Shown one piece after another: positions 37,923-46,340 of a DNA stretch of 64,000 bases. The translations under genes were made by a program, and so were the position numbers. Each line of letters begins with the position of its first letter. Position 1 is the first letter of the stretch. The stretch lies in contig NZ_JAHRIB010000152.1 of the NCBI RefSeq assembly GCF_019090165.1, positions 310,001-374,000 of the forward strand, given 5' to 3'. This DNA comes from Streptomyces sp. BV286. Its GTDB lineage: Bacteria; Actinomycetota; Actinomycetes; Streptomycetales; Streptomycetaceae. The notes under the pieces are model-generated. The model had not been told where the DNA came from. It ran no database searches and saw nothing but the letters and a program-made list of their open reading frames with translations.

Positions 37923-39341
37923 GTGGACAGGACAGAGACCACCGGACACATACCCGACGGCGACGCGAACGCGAGGGATCTGGCGGACCTGCGGAGACGG
38001 GACTTCGCCTACCTCGACGCCGAGGGGCACACCTACCTCGACCACACGGGAGCGGGCCTTCCACCGGCCTCCCTCGTCCGGGCGAGCGCCGAACGGATCA
38101 CCGGCGGGGTCTTCGGGAACCCGCACTCCGCGAGTCCGGCCTCCCGCGCCTCGGGGTCGCTGCTGGCCCAGGCGCGCCGGGCGGTGCTCCGCCATTTCCG
38201 CGCCGACCCCGACGAATACGCCGTGATCTTCACCCCGAACGCGACAGGTGCCCTGCGCTTGGTCGGCGAGGCGTACCCCTTCACCCGCCGCAGCAGGCTG
38301 GTCATGTCGCTCGACAACCACAACTCGGTCAACGGCCTGCGGGAGTACGCGCGTTCAGGCGGCGCGAGCGCAACGTACGTACCGGTGGCCGGTCCCGGGC
38401 TCCGGGTGGACGAACGACGACTGCGGTCCGCCCTGCCCGTCCGGGGACGCGGGCTCCTCGCGTATCCGGCGCAGAGCAACTTCACCGGAGTCCAGCATCC
38501 CCTCACCTGGATCGCGGCGGCCCAGGCGCGCGGTTACCACGTCCTGCTGGACGCAGCCGCCTTCGTGCCCGCCAACACCCTCGACCTGAGCCGGTACCAC
38601 CCCGACTTCACGGTCGTCAGCTGGTACAAGGTCTTCGGTCATCCCACCGGCGTCGGCAGTCTGATCGCCCGCCGGGAGGCGCTCGCCCGGCTGCGGCGTC
38701 CCTGGTTCTCCGGAGGCACGATCCACGCGGCCGGCGCGCAGACCCAGTGGCACGTCCTCGCGGACGACGAAGCGGCCTTCGAGGACGGGACGGTCAACTT
38801 CCTCGCCATCCCCGACGTGACGGCCGGACTGGAGTGGATCGACGGGATCGGCATGGACCGCGTGCACGCCCACGTGAACGCGCTGACCGCCCAACTCCTT
38901 TCAGGCCTGCGGGCGTTGCGGCACAGCGACGGCTCCCCGCTGGCCAGGGTGTACGGCCCGTGGGATCTCGTGGCCCGTGGCGGGACCGTCGCGCTGAACC
39001 TGCTGGGCGCCGACGGCCGCGTCATCGACGAGCGGGTCGTCACCCGCGACAGTGCCGCACGGGGCATCTCGCTGCGCACGGGCTGTTTCTGCAACCCGGG
39101 CGCCGGCGAGGCGGCCTTCGCCGTGTCACCGCGTCGACTGCGATCGGCGGCCCGCCGCCGACTCCGGTCGATGGAGGAGTACTTGGAGCTGCTGCACCTG
39201 CCCTCGGCGGGCGCGGTCCGTGTCTCGCTCGGTCTGTCCTCGCAGCCCAGGGACGTCGTCACGTTCCTCACCTTCGTGCGGGAGACCTACCGCGATCGGA
39301 CGCCCGCAGTGTCCGGTCTGGAGGCGAGAGAGGGCTGTTGA
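37923..39341 (+). CDS. Aminotransferase class V PLP enzyme, MoCo-sulfurase-like
   Basis: This 472-residue PLP enzyme resembles the cysteine-desulfurase half of eukaryotic molybdenum-cofactor sulfurase. Characteristic parts are TYLDHTGAGLPP, FGNPHSASPASR, VIFTPNATGALRLV, the PLP-binding Lys236 in SWYKVFGHPTGVG and the cysteine-bearing LRTGCFCNPGAGE (Cys388/Cys390). The family takes sulfur from cysteine. The MOSC domain of full MoCo sulfurases is missing and no molybdoenzyme gene is nearby. GTG start after GGGGGAGGA. Cysteine lyase or desulfurase activity is inferred from the family. Confidence 0.82.
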   Translation: MDRTETTGHIPDGDANARDLADLRRRDFAYLDAEGHTYLDHTGAGLPPASLVRASAERITGGVFGNPHSASPASRASGSLLAQARRAVLRHFRADPDEYAVIFTPNATGALRLVGEAYPFTRRSRLVMSLDNHNSVNGLREYARSGGASATYVPVAGPGLRVDERRLRSALPVRGRGLLAYPAQSNFTGVQHPLTWIAAAQARGYHVLLDAAAFVPANTLDLSRYHPDFTVVSWYKVFGHPTGVGSLIARREALARLRRPWFSGGTIHAAGAQTQWHVLADDEAAFEDGTVNFLAIPDVTAGLEWIDGIGMDRVHAHVNALTAQLLSGLRALRHSDGSPLARVYGPWDLVARGGTVALNLLGADGRVIDERVVTRDSAARGISLRTGCFCNPGAGEAAFAVSPRRLRSAARRRLRSMEEYLELLHLPSAGAVRVSLGLSSQPRDVVTFLTFVRETYRDRTPAVSGLEAREGC

Positions 39342-39434
39342 CCGACGGTGTGGAACCCTTGATTCCGTGGTTGTGCCCCCAACGCCGCGACCTGTGAGCA
39401 CATTTGCAGGTCAGACATATTCAAGGGGGCAACT

Positions 39435-39445
39435 TCAAAAGATCT
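39435..39445. promoter_or_regulatory. TCAAAAGATCT element upstream of ROK gene
   Basis: TCAAAAGATCT lies about 50 bases before the ROK start in an A/T-richer stretch. A related TCAAAATCTTT is at 40703-40713 before the GH27 gene, and TCAAAAG occurs (minus strand) at 1671-1677 before the other ROK-linked operon. It may be a ROK operator half-site. Confidence 0.35.
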
Positions 39446-39493
39446 CTGCTTCTTTCATTGACGGCGGAAAAGAATCACCCTAGGTTCCGGGGC

Positions 39494-40678
39494 ATGCGTT
39501 CGACTCCTCGTACGGAGGCGTTCTTGGCCCCCACGCCGGCCGCCGCCCAGATCTTCACCACCGTGCTGTCCCACGGTCCGCTCACCCGGTCGGACATGGC
39601 CGGGCGGGCCGGGCTGTCGGCGGCCGCCGTCACCAAGGCGGTCCGGCCGCTGATCGAAGCCGGATACCTGGTCGAGGAGGCGGGGGAGGAATCACGTCCC
39701 TCGCTCGGTCGGCCCGCCACCGTCGTGCGGGTGGACGGCGGACGAGCCCTGTTCATCGGGGTCAAGGTGACCGGTGACGAGATCATCGCCGTACTGACGG
39801 ACCTGTGCTGCCGGATCCGTGTCGCCCGGCACGTGCCCCTGCAGGCCCGTGAGCCGAAGTCGGTGCTGGCCTCCGTCGCCGCCCTCGTGCAGGAACTCCT
39901 CGCGGAAGCCGACGGGTTCGGCGTGCGGGTCCAGGGAATCGGCGTCGCCGTCTCCGGTGACGTGGACCGGGCCGCGGGAGAAGTCCGCCTCTCGCCCTTC
40001 CTCGACTGGCGCGACCTGCCCCTCGCGGAGCTCGTGGAGATGACCACCGGACTGCCGGCCACCGTCGACAACGACGTCCGGGCCCTGACCGTCGCCGAGC
40101 AGTGGTTCGGCGCGGGCGTCGGCCTCTCCGACTTCGCCGTGGTCACGGTGGGAGCGGGCATCGGCTGCGGCCTGGTCGTGCACGGCAAGGTCGTCTCGGG
40201 GGCCCACGGGGTGGCCGGCGAGATCGGGCACGTGGTCATCGACCCCACGGGCCCGCCCTGTCACTGCGGAAACCGCGGCTGCGCCGAGGCGATCGCCGCC
40301 GACCCCGCGATCGTCGCCGCGGTTCGGGACGCGACGGGCCTCCCGGTGGCCGACGCGTCCCAGGCCGTGGACCTGGCGCGCCGCGGCGACCCCGGCGCGC
40401 GGGGCGTCTACGCGCGGGCGGGGGACGCGATCGGGCGGGCCATCGCGACCGTGGCCAACCTCGTCGGACCCGAACGCGTGATCATCTCCGGTGAGGGCCT
40501 CGCCGCGTACGACCTGTTCGCCGAGCAGATCCGCGACGCCTTCGCCGCCTCCGCCTTCGGCACGGCCGCCCGCTGCGACCTGCTGACGCGTCCGCTGCCC
40601 TTCGACGAATGGGCCCGCGGCGCCGCGGCGACCGCGATCCAGTCCTTCATCGGCGGTCCCACCCGCGGCACGGGCTGA
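39494..40678 (+). CDS. ROK family transcriptional regulator (glycan-degradation locus)
   Basis: This 394-residue protein has a winged helix (about residues 20-60, LTRSDMAGRAGLSAAAVTKA) and a ROK domain with the full zinc motif GHVVIDPTGPPCHCGNRGCA. The kinase-like segment VTVGAGIGCGLVVHGKVV is present. It should repress sugar genes until a sugar ligand binds. It lies immediately upstream of, and in the same direction as, a set of secreted glycosidases, which are its probable targets. ATG 39494 was chosen as it begins the conserved region. Confidence 0.88.
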   Translation: MRSTPRTEAFLAPTPAAAQIFTTVLSHGPLTRSDMAGRAGLSAAAVTKAVRPLIEAGYLVEEAGEESRPSLGRPATVVRVDGGRALFIGVKVTGDEIIAVLTDLCCRIRVARHVPLQAREPKSVLASVAALVQELLAEADGFGVRVQGIGVAVSGDVDRAAGEVRLSPFLDWRDLPLAELVEMTTGLPATVDNDVRALTVAEQWFGAGVGLSDFAVVTVGAGIGCGLVVHGKVVSGAHGVAGEIGHVVIDPTGPPCHCGNRGCAEAIAADPAIVAAVRDATGLPVADASQAVDLARRGDPGARGVYARAGDAIGRAIATVANLVGPERVIISGEGLAAYDLFAEQIRDAFAASAFGTAARCDLLTRPLPFDEWARGAAATAIQSFIGGPTRGTG

Positions 40679-40702
40679 ACCTCCGCCCCAACTGAGGGCA
40701 CG

Positions 40703-40713
40703 TCAAAATCTTT
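40703..40713. promoter_or_regulatory. TCAAAATCTTT element upstream of the GH27 gene
   Basis: This A/T-rich block is 71 bases before the GH27 start and shares TCAAAA and (A)TCT with the element upstream of the ROK gene. Regulatory function is inferred only from this resemblance. Confidence 0.3.
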
Positions 40714-40783
40714 ATCCCGCACAGCAGTTACCGAGCTGCCACCCCCCCACCGCACAACCGATCCCTTCACAGGAGGTCCGACC

Positions 40784-42601
40784 ATGCGTTCATCCATGTA
40801 CGCGCCCGGCACCCCCGCACGCCGTTCCCTGAGAACCGTGCTCGTCCTGGCCCTGACCGCCGCGACGGCCGCGGTCCTCCCGGCCGCCCGGGCGGCCACG
40901 CCCACCCCCACCGCGGGCACCGAGGCCGTCGCGGCCAAGCCGTACATGGGCTGGTCGAGCTGGAGCATGCAGTCCTCGAAGTACCCCGGCCTCAATCCCG
41001 ACGGTGACTACAGCTACCTCACCGAGAAGAACGTCCTCAAGCAGGCGAACGCCCTGGCGGCCAAGCTCAAGCCGTACGGATACGAGTACGTCAACCTCGA
41101 CGCAGGATGGTGGCGCGACCAGGACTGGAAGCCCGGCTTCGACCAGTACGCCCGCCAGAAGGCGGATCCGGAGCGCTTCCCGCGCGGCATGAAGGCGGTC
41201 GCCGACCACGTGCACGGCAAGGGCCTCAAGGCGGGCATCTACCTGCCCGTCGGCCTGGAGAAGGAGGCCTACGGCGAGGGCAAGGTCCCGGTCTGGAACG
41301 CCGGCGACTGCACGACCGCCGACATCGTGTACGGCGACCTGCGCACCACCAACGGCTGGGACAGCGCCTACAAGCTCGACTTCTCCCGGCCCTGCGCGCA
41401 GAAGTACGTGGACTCGCAGGCCCGGCTCTTCGCCGACTGGGGCTACGACTTCCTGAAGCTCGACGGTGTCGGGCCCGGTTCCGGCAAGAGCGGCGACCAG
41501 TACGACAACGTTGCCGACGTCGCCGCCTGGCACAAGGCCATCGCCGCCACCGGCCGCCCCATCCACCTGGAGGTCTCCTGGTCGCTCGACATCGGCCGGG
41601 TCGCCGACTGGAAGAAGTACTCCAACGGCTGGCGCATCGACACGGACGTCGAGTGCTACTGCAACACCCTCGTCAGCTGGGAGAACTCGGTCGACGACCG
41701 CTGGGACGACACCCCGGGCTGGACCCGTCACGCGGGCCCCGGCGGCTGGAACGACCTGGACTCCCTCGACGTCGGCAACGGTGCGATGGACGGCCTCACC
41801 AAGGCGGAACGTCAGAGCTACGCGACCCTGTGGGCCATAGCCAAGTCCCCGCTCTACACCGGAGACGACCTGACCAGGCTCGACTCCTACGGCCTGTCAC
41901 TGCTGACCAACCGCGAGGTCATCGCCCTCAACCAGGGCGCCACACCCCCGGCCCGCCCCGTCACCCCGTCCGACCCTCAGCAGGTGTGGGCCGCCAGGAA
42001 CAGCGACGGCAGCTACACCGTGGCCCTGTTCAACCTCGCCGACTCGCCCGCCGCCGTCACCGCCGACTGGGCGGCACTCGGCTTCACCGGCAAGGCCGGC
42101 GTACGGGACCTGTGGAACCGCGAGAACCTCGGCACGTACAGCAACAAGGTGACGCAGGCCCTGCCCGCCCACGGTTCCCGTCTGTTCACCGTGACTCCGC
42201 GAGGCGGCAAGCTCACCGCGACCGGCTACGAGGCCGAGTCCGACGTCAACACCCTCAGCGGCAATGCCTCCGTGGGCGACTGCTCCGCCTGTTCCGGTGA
42301 GCGCAAGGTCGGGAACCTGTACGTCGGCGGCAAACTCCGCTTCAACGACGTCGTCGTCGCCAAGGCCGGTACGTACCAGGTGAAGGTCACCTACGTCAGC
42401 GGTGACCCCCGCCCGGTCGACATCTCCGCGAACGGCAACGGCGCGATGCGCCACAAGTTCCCCTCCACCGGGGACTGGGGGACCACGGAGGCCGTCAGTG
42501 TGCCCGTCTCCCTCAAGGCGGGCGTCAACACCGTCACCTTCGACAGCGGTTCCGGCTACGCCCCGGACATCGACCGCATCGACGTACCGAAGTCGTCCTG
42601 A
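40784..42601 (+). CDS. Secreted GH27 alpha-galactosidase / beta-L-arabinopyranosidase with C-terminal CBM35-like domain
   Basis: This 605-residue exported enzyme has a signal sequence ending around PAARAATP, then a GH27 barrel (KPYMGWSSWSMQ; YEYVNLDAGWW; nucleophile Asp227 in DFLKLDGVG; acid/base Asp in NGWRIDTDVE). A beta-sandwich follows (VWAARNSDGSYTVALFNLAD), and residues about 475-605 form a CBM35-type carbohydrate-binding domain (YEAESDVNTLSGNASVGDCS). GH27 members of this layout cleave terminal alpha-galactose or beta-L-arabinopyranose from plant polysaccharides; which one cannot be decided by eye. AGGAGG precedes the ATG. It heads a four-gene secreted glycosidase set. Confidence 0.9.
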   Translation: MRSSMYAPGTPARRSLRTVLVLALTAATAAVLPAARAATPTPTAGTEAVAAKPYMGWSSWSMQSSKYPGLNPDGDYSYLTEKNVLKQANALAAKLKPYGYEYVNLDAGWWRDQDWKPGFDQYARQKADPERFPRGMKAVADHVHGKGLKAGIYLPVGLEKEAYGEGKVPVWNAGDCTTADIVYGDLRTTNGWDSAYKLDFSRPCAQKYVDSQARLFADWGYDFLKLDGVGPGSGKSGDQYDNVADVAAWHKAIAATGRPIHLEVSWSLDIGRVADWKKYSNGWRIDTDVECYCNTLVSWENSVDDRWDDTPGWTRHAGPGGWNDLDSLDVGNGAMDGLTKAERQSYATLWAIAKSPLYTGDDLTRLDSYGLSLLTNREVIALNQGATPPARPVTPSDPQQVWAARNSDGSYTVALFNLADSPAAVTADWAALGFTGKAGVRDLWNRENLGTYSNKVTQALPAHGSRLFTVTPRGGKLTATGYEAESDVNTLSGNASVGDCSACSGERKVGNLYVGGKLRFNDVVVAKAGTYQVKVTYVSGDPRPVDISANGNGAMRHKFPSTGDWGTTEAVSVPVSLKAGVNTVTFDSGSGYAPDIDRIDVPKSS

Positions 42602-42629
42602 CCGCCGTTCTCTTCCCCCGGAGCGCACC

Positions 42630-44999
42630 ATGGACAGCAGCCCCACCGACCCCGGCCGACGAAGACTTCTCTCCCTCGCCGCCGCGGCCGGCGTCGGCAC
42701 CGCACTCGGCGGCCTGCCCGCCTTCACAGCGAGCGCGGCCCCGCACCGGCCCACCGATTCGAAGCTCCAGGAGGGGAGTTCACGCGACCGGCTGTGGTGG
42801 CGGGCGCCCGCGGACGAGCACTCGATGATCGAGCAGGGCCTGCCCATCGGCAACGGCCGTCTGGGCGCACTCACGAGCAACGACCCCGGCCGCGAGCTCC
42901 TCCTGATCACCGACGCCACGATGTGGACCGGCGGACCCAACGACACACTCGACGCCGACGGCCAGTTCCCCTACGACCGTGAGAAGTTCGGCTCCTTCAC
43001 GCTGCTGGGCCGCCTCACCGTCGACATCCCGGACCACGACCTGTCCGCCGTCAACGGCTATCGCCGCACGCTGGACCTCGCGCAGGGTGTGGTGACCACG
43101 TCGTACGTGCGCTCCGACGTCACGTACCGGCGGCAGGTCTTCGCCAGCCGGCCCGACGACGTGATCGTCCTGCACTTCACGCAGAGCGGCGGCGGCCGCT
43201 ACACCGGCGGCATCGCCCTCGAAGGGACCCACGGAGAGACCGTGAAGGGCACCTCCTTCGGCGCTGCCTTCCCCAACGGCCTGCGCTACGGCGCGGCGGT
43301 GAAGGCCTACGGCAGGGGTGGCAGCGTCCGCGTGCGCGGTTCGCGGATCGACTTCGCCGACTGCAAGGACCTCACCGTGCTGGTCAGCGGCGGCACCAAC
43401 TACGCGCCCGACGCCTCGGCCCGGTACCGCGACCCGTCCCTGGACCCCGAGCGCCTGGCCCGTACGAAGGTCGGCGCGGCTGCAGGCCATTCGGCGGACA
43501 CCCTCCTGCGCACCCATGTGGCCGACCACCGGGCCCTGTTCGGGCAACTGGACATCTCGCTCGGTGTGTCCTCCGCCGCACAGCGCTCCCTGGACACCTG
43601 GGACCGGATCAGGGCACGCGCCCGGGACGACGTGCCCGATCCCGAACTGGAAGCCGCCTACCTGCAGTTCGGCCGCTACCTCATGATCTGTGGGTCGCGC
43701 GGCAGCCTCCCGCTGAACCTCCAGGGGCTGTGGCTGGACGGCAACGACCCGGACTGGATGGGCGACTACCACACGGACATCAACATCCAGATGAACTACT
43801 GGATGGCCGACCGGGCCGGTCTCTCCCAGTGCTTCGACGCGCTCACCGACTACTGCCTGGCCCAGCTCCCGTCCTGGACGAAGCTCACCCGCGACCTGTT
43901 CAACGACCCGCGCAACCGCTACCGCAACTCCACCGGGAGGATCGCCGGCTGGACGGTCGCCATCTCCACCAACATCCACGGCGGGAACGGCTGGTGGTGG
44001 CATCCGGCGGGCAACGCCTGGCTGTGCACCACCCTGTGGGAGCACTACGAGTTCACCGGCTCGCGCGCGCACCTGGCGAGGATCTACCCGCTCCTGAAGG
44101 GTGCCTGCGAGTTCTGGGAGGCGCGGCTGCTCACCACGACACTCCCCGGCACCTCGCGGGAGGTGCTCATCGCCGACAGCGACTGGTCGCCCGAGCACGG
44201 CCCGCTCGACGCCAAGGGCATCACCTACGCGCAGGAACTGGTGTGGGCGCTCTTCGACAACTACCGCAACGCCGCGGCGGAGTTGAAGAAGGACGCCGCC
44301 TACGCGAAGACGGTCGGCGGCCTCCAGGAGCGGCTGTACCTGCCGAAGGTGAGTGCCAGGACGGGCTGGCTGGAGGAATGGATGACGCCCGACAACCTCG
44401 GCGAGACCACCCACCGGCATCTGTCCCCGCTCGTCGGGCTCTTCCCCGGTGACCGCATCCGCCCCGACGGCTCCACCCCGCCCGAGATCGTCGAGGGCGC
44501 GACGGCCCTGCTCGCCGCACGCGGCATGGAGAGCTTCGGCTGGGCCAACGCATGGCGGAGCCTGTGCTGGGCCCGGCTGGGGCACGCGGAGAACGCCTAC
44601 CGGCTCGTCGTCAACAACCTCCGCCCGTCGACCGGCGGAGGCAACGGCACCGCACCGAACCTCTTCGACATCTACGAGGTCGAGAAGGGCCGCGGCATCT
44701 TCCAGATCGACGCCAACTTCGGCACGCCCGCGGCGATGATCGAGATGCTCCTCTACTCCCGCCCGGGCCGTCTGGAACTGCTCCCGGCCCTCCCCGACGC
44801 ATGGGCGAAGTCCGGTTCCGTCACGGGAGTCGGCGCCCGGGGAGGCTTCGTCGTCGACCTGCGCTGGCGTGACGGCAGGCCGACGGAGGTGCGGATCCGC
44901 AGCGTGGGCGGCCGGACCACCACGGTCGCCCACGGCGGTACGTCCCGCACGGTGACCCTGAAACCCGGCGCCTCCGTCACCCTGCGGGGCCTCGCATGA
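42630..44999 (+). CDS. Tat-exported GH95 alpha-L-fucosidase/galactosidase-family enzyme
   Basis: This 789-residue enzyme carries a Tat signal (GRRRLLSLAAAAGVGTALGG). The GH95 fold follows: an N-terminal beta-domain (WWRAPADEHSMIEQGLPIGN, GALTSNDPGRELLLITD) and an alpha/alpha barrel with LPLNLQGLWLDGNDPDWMGD, YHTDINIQMNYWMADRAGL and a catalytic-type Glu/Asn/Asp set. GH95 enzymes remove alpha-1,2-fucose or alpha-L-galactose, for example from xyloglucan or rhamnogalacturonan II. Its stop overlaps the ATG of the next gene (ATGA at 44996-44999), so they are translationally coupled. Confidence 0.92.
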   Translation: MDSSPTDPGRRRLLSLAAAAGVGTALGGLPAFTASAAPHRPTDSKLQEGSSRDRLWWRAPADEHSMIEQGLPIGNGRLGALTSNDPGRELLLITDATMWTGGPNDTLDADGQFPYDREKFGSFTLLGRLTVDIPDHDLSAVNGYRRTLDLAQGVVTTSYVRSDVTYRRQVFASRPDDVIVLHFTQSGGGRYTGGIALEGTHGETVKGTSFGAAFPNGLRYGAAVKAYGRGGSVRVRGSRIDFADCKDLTVLVSGGTNYAPDASARYRDPSLDPERLARTKVGAAAGHSADTLLRTHVADHRALFGQLDISLGVSSAAQRSLDTWDRIRARARDDVPDPELEAAYLQFGRYLMICGSRGSLPLNLQGLWLDGNDPDWMGDYHTDINIQMNYWMADRAGLSQCFDALTDYCLAQLPSWTKLTRDLFNDPRNRYRNSTGRIAGWTVAISTNIHGGNGWWWHPAGNAWLCTTLWEHYEFTGSRAHLARIYPLLKGACEFWEARLLTTTLPGTSREVLIADSDWSPEHGPLDAKGITYAQELVWALFDNYRNAAAELKKDAAYAKTVGGLQERLYLPKVSARTGWLEEWMTPDNLGETTHRHLSPLVGLFPGDRIRPDGSTPPEIVEGATALLAARGMESFGWANAWRSLCWARLGHAENAYRLVVNNLRPSTGGGNGTAPNLFDIYEVEKGRGIFQIDANFGTPAAMIEMLLYSRPGRLELLPALPDAWAKSGSVTGVGARGGFVVDLRWRDGRPTEVRIRSVGGRTTTVAHGGTSRTVTLKPGASVTLRGLA

Positions 45000-46222
45000 C
45001 GGCCCGCCTCGCCCGGGCGGGCCTCCTTACGGCACTGCTGACGATCGCCGCCGCCCTTCCCGTCACCCCGGCGGCCGCCCGGGGCCCCGGGGACCGGCAC
45101 GACGTGGTCACCTGGGGCGCGAGCGCGGACCGTCTGGGGGACGCGGTCCCGAACCGCAGCCACCGCCTGGTCGTGCGCACCAGCGTGGCGGGGGACAACA
45201 CCCGTATCCGGCTCACCAACGCCTTCGGGGACCGGCCGGTGACCTTCGACAGCGTCTACGCCGGCATCCAGCGGTCGGGCGCCGAACTGGTCCGCGGCAG
45301 CAACCGGCGACTGACCTTCGGTGGCGCCCACGTGGTCACCCTCCCGGCGGGCGCCGTCGTGTACAGCGATCCGCTGCCCGGCGGACTGCCCGCCGGGGCC
45401 GACCTGGTCGTCAGCCTGCACACGCGGGCGGCGGGCGGTCCTGCGACCGGCCACGGCATGGCCATGCAGACGTCGTACACCGCTTCCGGCGACCACGCGG
45501 GGGAGGAGAGCGGGGCCAACTGGACCGAGCGCACCGGCTCCTGGTTGTACCTCGACGCGGTCACCGTACGGACGGCCGCCTCCGTGGGGGCGGTCGTCGC
45601 GCTCGGGGACTCCATCACGGACGGCTGGCAGTCGAGCGGCGACCTGAACCGCCGCTGGCCCGACTACCTGGCCCGCCGGCTGGAGGCGACGGGCAGTCCC
45701 GTCAGGGGAGTCGCCAACGAGGGGATCTCGGGCAACAAGGTCCTGGCGGACGGCGCCGGGCAGAGCGCCCTCAACCGGTTGGACCGAGACGTCCTGTCCC
45801 AGTCCGGCGTCCGTACGGTCTTTCTCTTCGAAGGTGTCAACGACATCAAGGCCCACACGGGCGTCACGGCTGCCGACCTCGTGGCGGGCTACCGGGACGT
45901 CGTCGCCCGCGCTCACCGGGCGGGGAAATGCGTCGTCGGCGCCACCGTCGCGCCCTTCAAGGGCTGGTACGAGTGGGACGCGGCCGCGGAGTCCGTACGC
46001 CAGGAGGTCAACCGGTTCATCAGGACCAGCGGGGAGTTCGACGCCGTCAGCGACTTCGACCGCCTCCTGCGCAGTCCCTACGACCACGAGCGCATTCTCC
46101 CCGCCTTCGACGGCGGCGACCATCTGCACCCCAACGGCAAGGGGATGCAGGCGATGGCCGATTCGGTCGACCTGGACAGTCTGCGATGCGGCCGGTCCGC
46201 CGCCCCGGACGGCAACCGCTGA
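44996..46222 (+). CDS. Secreted SGNH/GDSL-family esterase
   Basis: This 408-residue protein has a Sec signal (AGLLTALLTIAAALPVTPAAA), an N-terminal beta-rich domain of about 170 residues (WGASADRLGDAVPNRSHRLV) and a C-terminal SGNH hydrolase domain. Block I is VVALGDSITDGW (Ser nucleophile), block II GISGNKVL, block III FLFEGVNDI and block V DGGDHLHPNGKG (Asp-His). Enzymes of this shape remove acetyl or related esters from plant polysaccharides. Its position among glycosidases supports a deacetylating role that exposes the chains to its neighbours. Confidence 0.9.
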   Translation: MTARLARAGLLTALLTIAAALPVTPAAARGPGDRHDVVTWGASADRLGDAVPNRSHRLVVRTSVAGDNTRIRLTNAFGDRPVTFDSVYAGIQRSGAELVRGSNRRLTFGGAHVVTLPAGAVVYSDPLPGGLPAGADLVVSLHTRAAGGPATGHGMAMQTSYTASGDHAGEESGANWTERTGSWLYLDAVTVRTAASVGAVVALGDSITDGWQSSGDLNRRWPDYLARRLEATGSPVRGVANEGISGNKVLADGAGQSALNRLDRDVLSQSGVRTVFLFEGVNDIKAHTGVTAADLVAGYRDVVARAHRAGKCVVGATVAPFKGWYEWDAAAESVRQEVNRFIRTSGEFDAVSDFDRLLRSPYDHERILPAFDGGDHLHPNGKGMQAMADSVDLDSLRCGRSAAPDGNR

Positions 46223-46251
46223 CGTGAACAACGTCCGGTGATCTGAACCCG

Positions 46252-46269
46252 ACTTGGTTCAGGCCAAGT
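46252..46269. repeat. Short inverted repeat ACTTGG-6-CCAAGT before the GH105 gene
   Basis: Six-base arms with a 6-base spacer lie 72 bases upstream of the GH105 start, in the 118-base gap after the esterase gene. The right arm runs into TTGACG, a possible -35 element. It could be an operator or a weak terminator. Confidence 0.35.
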
Positions 46270-46340
46270 TGACGCATGGTCATGGACACCTGCCGGGGCG
46301 GGAGTTCAGGATGAGTTTCACATGGAGAGGAGTCGTTCAC

